A DNA stretch of 29,213 nucleotides, taken from positions 1 through 29,213 of IMG/VR virus record IMGVR_UViG_3300008217_000050. The stretch is one strand, 5' to 3'. The notes under the pieces are model-generated. The model was not told where the DNA came from. It made no database searches and saw only the letters and a list, made by a program, of their open reading frames with translations. The stretch is from a virus. The translations under genes were made by a program, and so were the position numbers. Positions 13,969 to 21,133 of the stretch are shown in pieces. Each line of letters begins with the position of its first letter. Positions within the stretch are counted from its first letter, which is position 1.

Positions 13969-15089
13969 CATGGATATACACACCGAACTCAGTCTCTTCA
14001 CCGGGTACGCCGGGTTTACGCTCGGGCTCCGGCTCGCCGGCATCAATGCCCGCACCGTCTGCTACGTCGAACAAGACCCCTACTGTCAGTCCGTCATACA
14101 AACCCACATACGAAACGGGCACCTCGATGACGCCCCCATTTGGGACGACGTCCGAACCTTTAACGGACATCCTTGGCGCGGAACAGACCTCATTACCGCA
14201 GGGTTCCCCTGCCAACCACATAGTATGGCAGGGAAACGAAATCTCGACGACAACAGAAACCTCTGGCCCGACACACTCAGGGTCATTAGCGAAGTGGAGC
14301 CCAGATACGTCTTGTTGGAGAACGTACCAGGCATCAATGTGGGCGATGATGGACGGACAGCTTATGGGGGAACCGTGGTCGGGCAACTTTCCGAACTGGG
14401 GTACGATGCTGAATGGGGAACTTATTCCGCTCTCGAAGCCGGAGCCCCTCATCACCGAAGAAGGTGGTGGGTTTTGGGCTACGCCAACGGTGAACAACTC
14501 CAAGAATAATGCTGGTCCAAGTCAGATGGATAGGCACGGCCCTGCACTAGACGTACAGGTTGCACAGTATCCCACCCCAACTGTGAGTGAGGCTATCCAT
14601 GGGCATGGTTATCAGATGAGTGGTGGTCGAGATTATCCAACCTTGACCGGCGATGTCGGTGCGGCCCCTGCAAGAGGTGGTTCCCGTTGGCCTACGCCTG
14701 CGAGGATGCTCCCCACGCCCACATCGGGCGGGGAGAGCGGAGGGCCGCACGGCCTCCGGGGTGGGAGTTCGGCCGGGGCAAAGCTGGTCGAGATATTCGG
14801 GGAGGAGGACGCCGTCGCCATGAGCTGTGGCTCCCTTTCGCCCGACTGGACCTCTTGGCTCATGGGTCTGCCCGTGGGCTGGACATCGCTGGAGCCGCTG
14901 CCCATAGAAGAATACGACCAGTGGTTCCAGATGCAACAGGACGGGACATGGTGGCTGGAGGAGCGGGGTCTGCCGAGGGTGGCAACCGGCATCAAAAACA
15001 GAGTAAGCCGCTTGAAGATGCTGGGTAATGGCATAGTCCCAGGAACAGCAGCTCTAGCAATCAAAGAACTATCCGCAAGGCTACTCTAA
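13965..15089 (+). CDS. Overlapping-frame protein with C5-methyltransferase C-terminal motifs
   Basis: Open for 374 aa from ATG 13965, covering the whole catalytic methyltransferase gene in another frame. Residues 1-105 are Ser/Thr/Pro-rich. From about residue 110 there are motifs I recall from phage methyltransferase-linked proteins: PDTSCWRTYQ, NFPNWGTMLNGEL (141-153), FWATPT (170-175), then, outside the overlap, YPTPTVS, SPDWTSWLMGLPVGW and the motif X-like LGNGIVP near the end. The actual start is uncertain: ATG 13965, or an internal ATG such as 14046 or 14127. It could be a separate subunit, or the 3' half of one gene joined by a +1 frameshift near 14400-14509. Confidence 0.7.
   Translation: MTWIYTPNSVSSPGTPGLRSGSGSPASMPAPSATSNKTPTVSPSYKPTYETGTSMTPPFGTTSEPLTDILGAEQTSLPQGSPANHIVWQGNEISTTTETSGPTHSGSLAKWSPDTSCWRTYQASMWAMMDGQLMGEPWSGNFPNWGTMLNGELIPLSKPEPLITEEGGGFWATPTVNNSKNNAGPSQMDRHGPALDVQVAQYPTPTVSEAIHGHGYQMSGGRDYPTLTGDVGAAPARGGSRWPTPARMLPTPTSGGESGGPHGLRGGSSAGAKLVEIFGEEDAVAMSCGSLSPDWTSWLMGLPVGWTSLEPLPIEEYDQWFQMQQDGTWWLEERGLPRVATGIKNRVSRLKMLGNGIVPGTAALAIKELSARLL
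13970..14509 (+). CDS. C5 cytosine DNA methyltransferase, catalytic part, 179 aa
   Basis: Motif I LFTGYAGFTLGL (9-20) binds AdoMet; motif IV GFPCQPHSMAGKR carries the catalytic Cys81; motif VI is LLENVPG (115-121); motif VIII is HHRRRWW (161-167). The frame stops at 179 aa, directly after motif VIII, so the target-recognition part and motifs IX-X are missing. A motif X-like MLGNGIVPGTA is in the second open frame ending at 15089. Known C5 enzymes are usually over 300 aa, so this one needs a +1 shift, or a separate second subunit as in split M.AquI. Start ATG 13970 lies five bases after ATG 13965 of the other frame. Confidence 0.85.
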   Translation: MDIHTELSLFTGYAGFTLGLRLAGINARTVCYVEQDPYCQSVIQTHIRNGHLDDAPIWDDVRTFNGHPWRGTDLITAGFPCQPHSMAGKRNLDDNRNLWPDTLRVISEVEPRYVLLENVPGINVGDDGRTAYGGTVVGQLSELGYDAEWGTYSALEAGAPHHRRRWWVLGYANGEQLQE

Positions 15090-15221
15090 GAATATCCAGT
15101 AGAGTCCAGCGTTGCTATCGTACATGCGTTGCTCTTTCTTGCTACACAGCCGGCATGCGCGAACGCCCCATCCTTTACTGAATGACCACCAATGGCCTGT
15201 CAGACGACATAGTTTAAGCAT
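15081..15221 (-). CDS. Small zinc-ribbon protein, 46 aa
   Basis: Last gene of the leftward operon. Its ATG overlaps the previous stop (TGATG), and its stop overlaps the end of the rightward methyltransferase frame by 9 bp. The sequence opens MLKLCRLTGHWW and continues with ACRLCSKKE, the C-x-x-x-GH-x-W...CxxC layout of short phage zinc ribbons, with many aromatic residues toward the end. Role unknown. Confidence 0.6.
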   Translation of the reverse strand: MLKLCRLTGHWWSFSKGWGVRACRLCSKKEQRMYDSNAGLYWIFLE

Positions 15222-15373
15222 CAGTCATTCTCGAGGACCTTCATCCCCAATGCTACCATCCCACCTACGGTGCCTGTGGCTATCTCTACCATGTTTGCGT
15301 ATATAGCGTAGCCTGTTATCAGCGAGAGCATGAACAGGGCCATGAATATCTGTGGTCGAATCTTGCCTATCAT
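15221..15373 (-). CDS. Small membrane protein, 50 aa
   Basis: ATG at 15373 directly follows a TAG stop, and its own TGA overlaps the next ATG. Residues about 9-27 (from IFMALFMLSLITGYAIYA) form one clear membrane segment; a second, weaker hydrophobic part is VGGMVALGMKVL. Two basic residues precede the first segment, so the N-terminus is probably cytoplasmic. It could be a holin-like or other small phage membrane protein. It fills DNA that would otherwise look intergenic. Confidence 0.6.
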   Translation of the reverse strand: MIGKIRPQIFMALFMLSLITGYAIYANMVEIATGTVGGMVALGMKVLEND

Positions 15374-15460
15374 CTAATAGCTACAGAAGCATCCAATGAC
15401 ATCTTCGTTAGATGTACCCAAGCGCAACTGTTCTCCTTTTCGCTCTCCTAGTTCGTACAT
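15374..15460 (-). CDS. Very short possible ORF, 28 aa
   Basis: ATG 15460 begins inside the last codons of the PP-loop fragment and the frame ends in TAG immediately before the ATG of the 50-aa membrane gene, a TAGATG junction typical of coupled genes. The peptide starts MYELGERKGEQL and ends with two Cys. It may be a coupling peptide, a decayed continuation of the PP-loop gene, or nothing. Confidence 0.3.
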   Translation of the reverse strand: MYELGERKGEQLRLGTSNEDVIGCFCSY

Positions 15461-15744
15461 CGGAACGGCTTAACCTTTAATTCAAACGAACACGGGGCGA
15501 TGTTGTTATTAGGGATAATTTTGTGCTGCTCCGCTACTTCCAACGGAGTTCGACCATCCTTGTAGCGTACAATCGTGACCTTCCAGTGGGCTTCAAGGTC
15601 TTCAAGGAAACGGTAAAGGTCTTCATCTTCCCAACTGGTATCAGCGAACCACAGCGTGGTGTTCTCTGGCCCGTAGCGTTTCAGAATTCTATCAGCCGCT
15701 ACCGCTGAAGCTGTTCCTCCTGACAAGCTCACTATATGTTTCAT
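15448..15744 (-). CDS. PP-loop/PAPS-reductase-like protein, truncated, 98 aa
   Basis: Begins MKHIVSLSGGTASAVAADR with the SGGxxS PP-loop that binds ATP pyrophosphate, then LWFADTSWEDEDLYRFLED and IIPNNNIAPCSFELKVKPF. Phage members of this adenine nucleotide alpha-hydrolase/PAPS-reductase group are, as I recall, about 200 aa or more; here a TAG ends the frame after KPFRCTN, so the C-terminal half is missing. Start overlaps the upstream stop (ATGA). It may be an active minimal protein or the first half of a gene broken by a frameshift or stop. Possible roles in this family include base or tRNA thiolation or sulfur transfer. Confidence 0.65.
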   Translation of the reverse strand: MKHIVSLSGGTASAVAADRILKRYGPENTTLWFADTSWEDEDLYRFLEDLEAHWKVTIVRYKDGRTPLEVAEQHKIIPNNNIAPCSFELKVKPFRCTN

Positions 15745-15950
15745 TTCATGACCCCTTGGATAACGATGGCGACCAATTCACCTATCGTAGCGGCGGCTAT
15801 CAGGCCCACTATCATGAGCAGAATCTTTAGCTGACCCTTTACGTTTGCCACATCAATAGCCAGATGCCGGAAGTCATTCTCGATGAACCGCTCCAGCTTA
15901 TCGCGCACCGATTCTCTAGGCACGACGCTTACCTGTTGGCTTCCATCCAT
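15741..15950 (-). CDS. Membrane-anchored protein, 69 aa, holin-like
   Basis: The N-terminal 40 residues are charged and helical (VRDKLERFIENDFRHLAIDVANVKG), followed by one long hydrophobic segment (about 42-66, starting LKILLMIVGLIAA) and MK at the end. This tail-anchored layout is seen in some phage holins and haemolysin XhlA-like proteins, which have an amphipathic helix before one membrane span. It overlaps the 52-aa gene upstream by 35 nt and the PP-loop gene downstream by 4 nt. No endolysin is seen next to it. Confidence 0.6.
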   Translation of the reverse strand: MDGSQQVSVVPRESVRDKLERFIENDFRHLAIDVANVKGQLKILLMIVGLIAAATIGELVAIVIQGVMK

Positions 15951-16074
15951 GCTTCACGGCACGCAAGAGATTAGTCTGCCGCTTGGCCTTGGCCTTGGTT
16001 GTGCCCTTGGCTTTGGTCCCGTGCGGAGATGTGACCTTGTATTTGCCGCCCGATTTGCTGATGCGGTAGGGCAT
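15916..16074 (-). CDS. Small Lys-rich basic protein, 52 aa
   Basis: ATG 16074 overlaps the stop of the 54-aa gene (TAATG). The peptide, starting MPYRISKSGGKYKVTSPHG and followed by repeated KAK units, is strongly basic and resembles short phage proteins beginning MPYK-x-x-K-S-G-x-x-Y-x-V. Nucleic-acid binding is plausible but not shown. It overlaps the start of the 69-aa membrane gene by 35 nt. Confidence 0.65.
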   Translation of the reverse strand: MPYRISKSGGKYKVTSPHGTKAKGTTKAKAKRQTNLLRAVKHGWKPTGKRRA

Positions 16075-16238
16075 TAGGCGTAACGACGGCGCATGGGCCT
16101 AAGCCGTACTGGTCGCGCTAATGGGCTAGATGCGGCCCCGGCGCGGCGACGGCGTACAGGTCTGGCTGGTTCTGGTAGGGTGCGTCTACGCTTTCTGGGC
16201 AGGTTGTGCGGATTACCTGGCGGACCATGTCTGGGCAT
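16074..16238 (-). CDS. Small Arg/Pro-rich protein, 54 aa
   Basis: GGAGG seven bases before ATG 16238 is contained in the last codons of the 742-aa gene, so it is clearly translated after it. The peptide is nearly all Arg, Pro, Ala and Leu (for example LPRKRRRTLPEPARPVRRRR). It could bind DNA or be packaged with it, or be a disordered virion protein. No family recognised. Confidence 0.6.
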   Translation of the reverse strand: MPRHGPPGNPHNLPRKRRRTLPEPARPVRRRRAGAASSPLARPVRLRPMRRRYA

Positions 16239-16239
16239 A

Positions 16240-18468
16240 TTAAACCTCCGCTAACGTGAAACTTACTCGGTACTCTGGCGACCGGCCTTTCTCTAGTACC
16301 ACTTCCTCTTCTACCAATGTGCCCGGCAGAAACACTACGTTTCTTGCAGTAGTGTTTTGTGCTATCCCTGCCTCGTCAACATATACATCATTTGTATATA
16401 AGATTAGGTCATTGGCTCCGGCGTTCCATTGACGCAACTGACCAAGGTCCCCCTTGGGCTTCCCACCTACAGCCCCATTCAGCAACTGCTGCCGTTCACC
16501 CAGATATACAGTCAGCGGCAACAGCTTAGATGGCGACGGCCGCAACTGCATCTTTACACGGAACGACAGTAGCTCTGGTGATGTAGTGCTAATAGAACTT
16601 CCAAACAGTTTGAACTTCAACTGCAATACTTTTCCACTTGTGCCGCCAGGGAATGACAGAGATTGTAGCGGACTAATGGTCGCTGTGCCTAAGTCACTCC
16701 ACTGTGTAGCAGAGTCAATCTTGTATTGGATTGCGATTTGCCGCACGGATGGGCTGAGATTGGCCGATTCTATCTCTATCTCAGCGAACCGCTTAGATAT
16801 GCGGGGCATGTTAGCATCAAACTTGACAGTGACCGCCTCGACGTCAGTGTCGTCGGTGTAGCTGTCGGTCTGGTCTAGCGTATCGAACGGCAAGAACTTC
16901 GGGACCTCATCTTCTCCGGCCTCTGTATACCCTACCCATACGCGCCGATGGTCAGACAGCGTGGTATCAACCATGAGCCCTACCCGGCTAGTCTTGATTG
17001 CGCCGTCACTTCCAAGCGTTGCAACATTGTGCCACCGGATGGCGGTCGTACCGTCGTCCATCGTGATTTCGTTGCCACGTAGTAGATACATGGTTGTTGC
17101 CGTGTCCCCATCTTGTAGCACCATGAATAGGTTGATGGGGTCGCCGTGCATGGCTAATATCTTGCCATGTAACGCCGTTTCTAGGGGTGCCGTTACCTTG
17201 AAGCTAATATCCTTTATCGCCAAGGTTTCGAAGTTGAAATCAAGTAAGCCGCCGTGCCCCAAGGGAACCAAGATGTGCCCATTCCACGAGTACATGTTGG
17301 CGAAGTTGCCTTCGTGGCCGAACTGCCTGAATAGCGGCGTCAGGTTTCGCACCTGAGCGTCAGCAGCATACGAGTACAGACCATCTGTCTTGGCAATAAG
17401 AAGTGTGTCTGTGTCGCCATCCACTATCAACCCGGTGATTGGCTGGTCGTCTTGACCTATGGTGACAGCAGTAGACCAGCTACCGGAGTTAGTGACGTTG
17501 GTACTGGAACGCACCACATGTGGTAGATACAGGTAAATCTTCTCACCGCCAGATGGGTCAGTAGCGTCCGTACCGTATCCTCTGACCACGGTCAAGTGCG
17601 GGTCTGAAGATGAGATGGCGGTGACAAGCATCCTCTCCCTGGAGCCAGGCTCGCCCATGATAACTATATCGTTGACAGCGATGGTGCTGGTCGGGTCGCC
17701 GCTCAGGGTAAGAGTGGTATCCGAATTGTCGTGGTCGCCGCTCAGGGTCAGTCCAGAGTAGGTTATATTGTGCCCACCCCAGACGACTTCATCGCCCGAT
17801 GAGTTGCGGGCCTTAACGAAATACTTGAACTGCCCCTCGTTCTCGGTAGATAGCGTCCAGTTGGCGCCGGATGGCGTCTTGTAGATGAACGGGGTCGGAG
17901 AGTCCTCCAAGTCTGTGCTTGCGTTCCACCCCGGCGCAAGGACATCTGTGCCGTACTGCAAACCGTTCTTGTAGAATACAGCGGCGTTGTATGGTTCCGT
18001 CCCCAAGGTCCAGTTGTCGTCGCCGCCAGAATATACGTCCCTGCCGATGAACGCCCACAGTCTCGGCAAGTTGGTGGTCTCGCTTTGAGTGACCGCAAAT
18101 CCGCTTGGCTGGTAGTGGTTGGGTGCAGAGTTGAGCGTAGTGGCACGCAACTCACGGCTCAGTTTTATCTTGCCGTATTCAGTGGCGTCAATCTTGGCAG
18201 ATGAGGCCAAGGAGTTCGGGTTGAGCCTGTGTGTGATGCCGCCGATGCCCGCTTGCCAGTTCTCTTGGAACCATATGAGTTCTAGTTCCGGTGGGAATTC
18301 AGCTTGGGTCATCTCACCCATGCTCATGACGCGGGGGCTAATGGTCTGGCCGTCTTGGATACGCATACGCCGCTTGCCCCGACGGTCACGGGTCAGCATG
18401 AACCCACGCCTATTACGCGCGTTGGCATCTTCAATGGTGATGTCGTGAGTTGTGCCAGCAGAAGGCAT
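16240..18468 (-). CDS. Large virion protein, 742 aa, possible tail nozzle or propeller
   Basis: Largest gene in the window. The start overlaps the previous stop by one base (TGATG). The sequence is beta-rich throughout, with repeated blocks of aromatic/Gly segments such as LWAFIGRDVYSGG, TLLIAKTDGLYSY and GHILVPLGHGGLLDF, which suggest blades of a beta-propeller. Segments TLSGD repeat in the middle (DNA repeat at about 17695 and 17740). With the 436-aa protein before it, this could be a nozzle/adaptor pair of a short tail, or a distal tail/receptor protein. Neither is proven; no lysin or hydrolase motif seen. Confidence 0.7.
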   Translation of the reverse strand: MPSAGTTHDITIEDANARNRRGFMLTRDRRGKRRMRIQDGQTISPRVMSMGEMTQAEFPPELELIWFQENWQAGIGGITHRLNPNSLASSAKIDATEYGKIKLSRELRATTLNSAPNHYQPSGFAVTQSETTNLPRLWAFIGRDVYSGGDDNWTLGTEPYNAAVFYKNGLQYGTDVLAPGWNASTDLEDSPTPFIYKTPSGANWTLSTENEGQFKYFVKARNSSGDEVVWGGHNITYSGLTLSGDHDNSDTTLTLSGDPTSTIAVNDIVIMGEPGSRERMLVTAISSSDPHLTVVRGYGTDATDPSGGEKIYLYLPHVVRSSTNVTNSGSWSTAVTIGQDDQPITGLIVDGDTDTLLIAKTDGLYSYAADAQVRNLTPLFRQFGHEGNFANMYSWNGHILVPLGHGGLLDFNFETLAIKDISFKVTAPLETALHGKILAMHGDPINLFMVLQDGDTATTMYLLRGNEITMDDGTTAIRWHNVATLGSDGAIKTSRVGLMVDTTLSDHRRVWVGYTEAGEDEVPKFLPFDTLDQTDSYTDDTDVEAVTVKFDANMPRISKRFAEIEIESANLSPSVRQIAIQYKIDSATQWSDLGTATISPLQSLSFPGGTSGKVLQLKFKLFGSSISTTSPELLSFRVKMQLRPSPSKLLPLTVYLGERQQLLNGAVGGKPKGDLGQLRQWNAGANDLILYTNDVYVDEAGIAQNTTARNVVFLPGTLVEEEVVLEKGRSPEYRVSFTLAEV

Positions 18469-19778
18469 CAGGACACTCCTGTATATGCACCATACCGCAC
18501 GCGGTCGAAGCGGATGTATTTGCTCTCGCCGTCACGTTCCATATGCCATACGTGGTGGTTGCCTTCGGCTGAAGGCTTGGGCATCTTCATGCCAGACATG
18601 GTTGCCATGCGACTAGCATCAGATGACCAAATCTGTGAATTCGTTAGATACCTATCGCTCTGTTCTATTGCAGATGACGCTGCCATCATCCTGAACATGA
18701 ACATGGCGGCATAAGAAATCAACATGCTGACATGTGGCTCGCCTATCTCCACTGCCCCTGTATCAGTAGTCGGCCGAGACAGCAGCCCTATGCCAATCAA
18801 TCGCAGCCGGCGCCCAGTGACTGGGGCGGTCTCGGGCAAGATGGGGTAGTACGGCCCGTCAGGATTGGTGTCACTGTTCTGTTGCAGTACCTTGTACGGT
18901 CCATTCAGCATGGAGCTGGGCACGGTGTATTGGAACTGCGGCTCCACCGCCAGCCAACAAGCATCGAAGTATGCTGTCGTGCTGGTGTCTACCTCGCATA
19001 TCACCTTGACCTGAGTAGCGGTGCTAGGCACGCTCACAGTCACGTCGAGCAACTCCCACTCACTTTGGCCGGCGTGGTAGTCCGAGTCTTCGAGGTTCGA
19101 GCCGTCCCAATCTAGCCGTATCCGCGCCTTGCTGGCCGTATCGCACCATACCCAGCACTTGAATGTGGCGGTCTTCTGGCTTATCGCATTGACATTAAGG
19201 GTAGGAGCCTGGGTCAACTGAGCGGTCGCGCTGCCTGATGCCTCTACCTTTGCAGAGTATGTCCCGTGCATGCGGTAAGTCGTATCGGTCGTGACGGTGG
19301 TGGGCGAGCCTACTTCAGTCCAACCAGTGAAGCCATCAGAGAATGTCTCAAAGTCGCTGTTACTAAGCACGTCGTCCACAACAAGGGTCTCATCGCTAAT
19401 CGGTAAGTATATGAACGGGTAGAGTTCTTCGATGGCCCTGTTGATGGCGTTGTGCTTATCATTGGGGTGATAGCGGTGGAGTTCGTAGGTGATGCCAGTA
19501 TCTACCGCCGAGTCAAATGCTTGTTCAACAACCAAGGTGGTCGTGCTGGGTGAGTAAGACCTTATGCGCCGGATAGCGCCTCCATTGGTCTGACCAGCAC
19601 CGATGAGCGCGTACCACTCTTCAAATGCTCCGGGGTCTCCACCGCCGGGCAGGTTCTTCAGGTTGGCATCAACAATATCTGTCGTGCCTGTGGATGCGCT
19701 AGTGGTCGTCAGCGACTGGTAATCACCTATCGCCTCGGATAAACGTTGCCGTAGCGTCGCCCGTGTCGTTGCAGCCAT
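18468..19778 (-). CDS. Virion protein with jelly-roll-like domain, 436 aa
   Basis: TAATG overlap with the 111-aa gene upstream. Residues 1-110 are helical/beta with NDKHNAINRAIEELYP, which looks like a neck or adaptor segment. Residues about 140-275 (SDFETFSDGFTGW, TYRMHGTYSAKVEASGS, AYFDACWL) follow the pattern of CBM_4_9-type jelly rolls seen on phage proteins. The C-terminal part returns to helical (LISYAAMFMFRMMA) and ends with a beta strand. I interpret it as an adaptor or tail protein with a carbohydrate-binding insertion; the name is an inference from layout. Confidence 0.65.
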   Translation of the reverse strand: MAATTRATLRQRLSEAIGDYQSLTTTSASTGTTDIVDANLKNLPGGGDPGAFEEWYALIGAGQTNGGAIRRIRSYSPSTTTLVVEQAFDSAVDTGITYELHRYHPNDKHNAINRAIEELYPFIYLPISDETLVVDDVLSNSDFETFSDGFTGWTEVGSPTTVTTDTTYRMHGTYSAKVEASGSATAQLTQAPTLNVNAISQKTATFKCWVWCDTASKARIRLDWDGSNLEDSDYHAGQSEWELLDVTVSVPSTATQVKVICEVDTSTTAYFDACWLAVEPQFQYTVPSSMLNGPYKVLQQNSDTNPDGPYYPILPETAPVTGRRLRLIGIGLLSRPTTDTGAVEIGEPHVSMLISYAAMFMFRMMAASSAIEQSDRYLTNSQIWSSDASRMATMSGMKMPKPSAEGNHHVWHMERDGESKYIRFDRVRYGAYTGVS

Positions 19779-20113
19779 TACGCAATATCATCCGTAATCT
19801 TAACGGTTGCCTGGGTGTCATTCGGGAATGTTTGAATCGTACCATCACTGTACGTGACTTCGAACTCGGCCTCGTATGTGTCGGCCGTATCGGTATCGGA
19901 AGCACTAAAAGAATACTGGACTTGGCCTTGTGTGGCATTGTTGATGGTTACTGAGCCCGCCGAAATCTTGGTCGTGCCCGCAGGATATACCCGCATGTGG
20001 AATTCAATCGCTGCGGCAGTCAAGTTGACAGGCAGTTCTTCAGCATCAAGCAGTTGGGCCTTCAGGATAGGCCGGGTATCATTCTGTTTTATCGAGAATG
20101 TTTGTACTGGCAT
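19778..20113 (-). CDS. BppU-like N-terminal domain protein, 111 aa
   Basis: The sequence IKQNDTRPILKAQLLDAEELP, FHMRVYPAG, GQVQYSFSASDTDTADTYEAEFEVTYSDG and TFPND is the pattern of the baseplate upper protein BppU N-terminal domain, an Ig-like fold found on tail and capsid fibres. Here it is the whole protein. TAATG overlaps on both sides show coupling with its neighbours. Probable structural role at the tail or as a joining domain. Confidence 0.75.
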   Translation of the reverse strand: MPVQTFSIKQNDTRPILKAQLLDAEELPVNLTAAAIEFHMRVYPAGTTKISAGSVTINNATQGQVQYSFSASDTDTADTYEAEFEVTYSDGTIQTFPNDTQATVKITDDIA

Positions 20114-20370
20114 TATGTTGTCTGCACATCTATAGACGTTCGGCCCGGAGAATCAAGTAGTATCTTGGTTGGACCTGCCACTGACGTACCATCAGGAGGA
20201 AAGATGGGCGTACTCAGTTGCATGAAGAAGAACGGCAGATAGAACCTATGTTTCGGTGGAAAATAGAGTTCGATGGGCTGACGCACCGCCTCGTTCATGC
20301 TCACCCCTGCCACGAAATCGGCTGGGAGCGCGATAGGAAAGGTCAGAGTATTGGTCACTAGGAAAAACAT
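20113..20370 (-). CDS. Hypothetical virion-operon protein, 85 aa
   Basis: Coupled on both sides (TGATG upstream, TAATG downstream). A hydrophobic N-terminus (MFFLVTNTLTFPIALPA) is followed by Phe/Pro-rich sequence (PPKHRFYLPFFFMQL) with no charged cluster. It does not look like a typical signal peptide, since no basic residue precedes the hydrophobic part. Beta-structure is likely. No family recognised. Confidence 0.6.
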   Translation of the reverse strand: MFFLVTNTLTFPIALPADFVAGVSMNEAVRQPIELYFPPKHRFYLPFFFMQLSTPIFPPDGTSVAGPTKILLDSPGRTSIDVQTT

Positions 20371-20630
20371 CAGGCCCTATCCATGGCCTTTCGAAGTTCG
20401 AACCGCCGTTCATGTCGCTCTAGCTTCTTCAAGAATGGGACGCACTCCATACAGTTCTTACGCCCACATGTGGGGCCATTACACAGATGACAGTAGCCGC
20501 GTTGCTTGCCGCTGCCAGGCCGTATCATACAGACACCGTTACAGTGCGGACAAGTGAACGTATCGAACTCTTCAACCTCGCCTGCTTCGCCAGTGATTAT
20601 CCCGTATCCGCCTACTCTTCCCACAGGCAC
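20370..20630 (-). CDS. Cys-rich zinc-binding protein, 86 aa
   Basis: Start is GTG 20630 within the end of the previous gene (19-nt overlap); a later GTG at 20624 is possible. Residues 25-65 carry CPHC (27-30), CHLC (47-50) and CGRKNCMEC (55-63), enough for two zinc sites, followed by a basic helical tail with FLKKLERHERRFELRKA. This matches, from memory, short proteins in phage virion operons with a TCxHCNxxxxxxPG...GxC core and F-x-K-x-L-E tail. Role unknown, perhaps an assembly factor. Confidence 0.7.
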   Translation of the reverse strand: MPVGRVGGYGIITGEAGEVEEFDTFTCPHCNGVCMIRPGSGKQRGYCHLCNGPTCGRKNCMECVPFLKKLERHERRFELRKAMDRA

Positions 20631-21061
20631 CCCACGCGCCAGTCAGTCGTAGCTGAGGCGTGTAACGCGGTAAACCCGATGCCATTATTGTCAGTGGCCG
20701 GCGTTATGATTTCACTACCGGGTGCCGCCACCCATCGGAACGTAGCACGGTGGTTAAGCGGAATCTCTAATAACTGGGTATTAGACGTGTATGTAGGCTC
20801 ACTGGAGTGGTTCTCAAGGCAGGTACACTGTGAGGCACGGTCTGCAGGGTCTATAGCTGTAGGTGTTACAGCAGTCCCTGAGCCATCAGTAGTGATACGC
20901 TGTACGGTGTGTACCGTAACTAGGTCCGCCGGCGCACCAATGTTCCCGAACCACATCTCATAGACAGAGTTGCGATGTGCAGTTGATTGAGCAGCTAAAC
21001 CTAATGCAGTAACTGCGCTAGTTGTAAGCGTTTGGCTACCCGAAGCTGAGTATCTAGCCAT
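20612..21061 (-). CDS. Hypothetical virion protein, 149 aa
   Basis: ATG 21061 follows AGGAGGAACT. The protein is beta-rich with many Thr, Ala and Ser residues (TLTTSAVTALGLAAQS, VHTVQRITTDGSG, ATFRWVAAPGSEI) and resembles small decoration or tail-associated proteins with a single beta-sandwich. There is no signal or membrane segment. It starts a new unit after a 72-bp gap and leads the tightly coupled series down to the end of the operon. Confidence 0.7.
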   Translation of the reverse strand: MARYSASGSQTLTTSAVTALGLAAQSTAHRNSVYEMWFGNIGAPADLVTVHTVQRITTDGSGTAVTPTAIDPADRASQCTCLENHSSEPTYTSNTQLLEIPLNHRATFRWVAAPGSEIITPATDNNGIGFTALHASATTDWRVGCLWEE

Positions 21062-21133
21062 AGTTCCTCCTAGTATATAGACACCAGATGCACATTATAA
21101 CGCTACTGCATCTGCAATCTGTTTACCTGCGTA

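Noticed and set aside
14633-15064. Leftward open frame of 143 aa opposite the methyltransferase C-terminal frame
   Set aside because: The forward frame has recognisable motifs; the reverse frame is Pro/Ser-rich with none and no ribosome site.
15448-15744. Calling the PP-loop gene a definite pseudogene
   Set aside because: It is open from a coupled start to a clean stop; short forms could be functional, so it is listed as truncated only.
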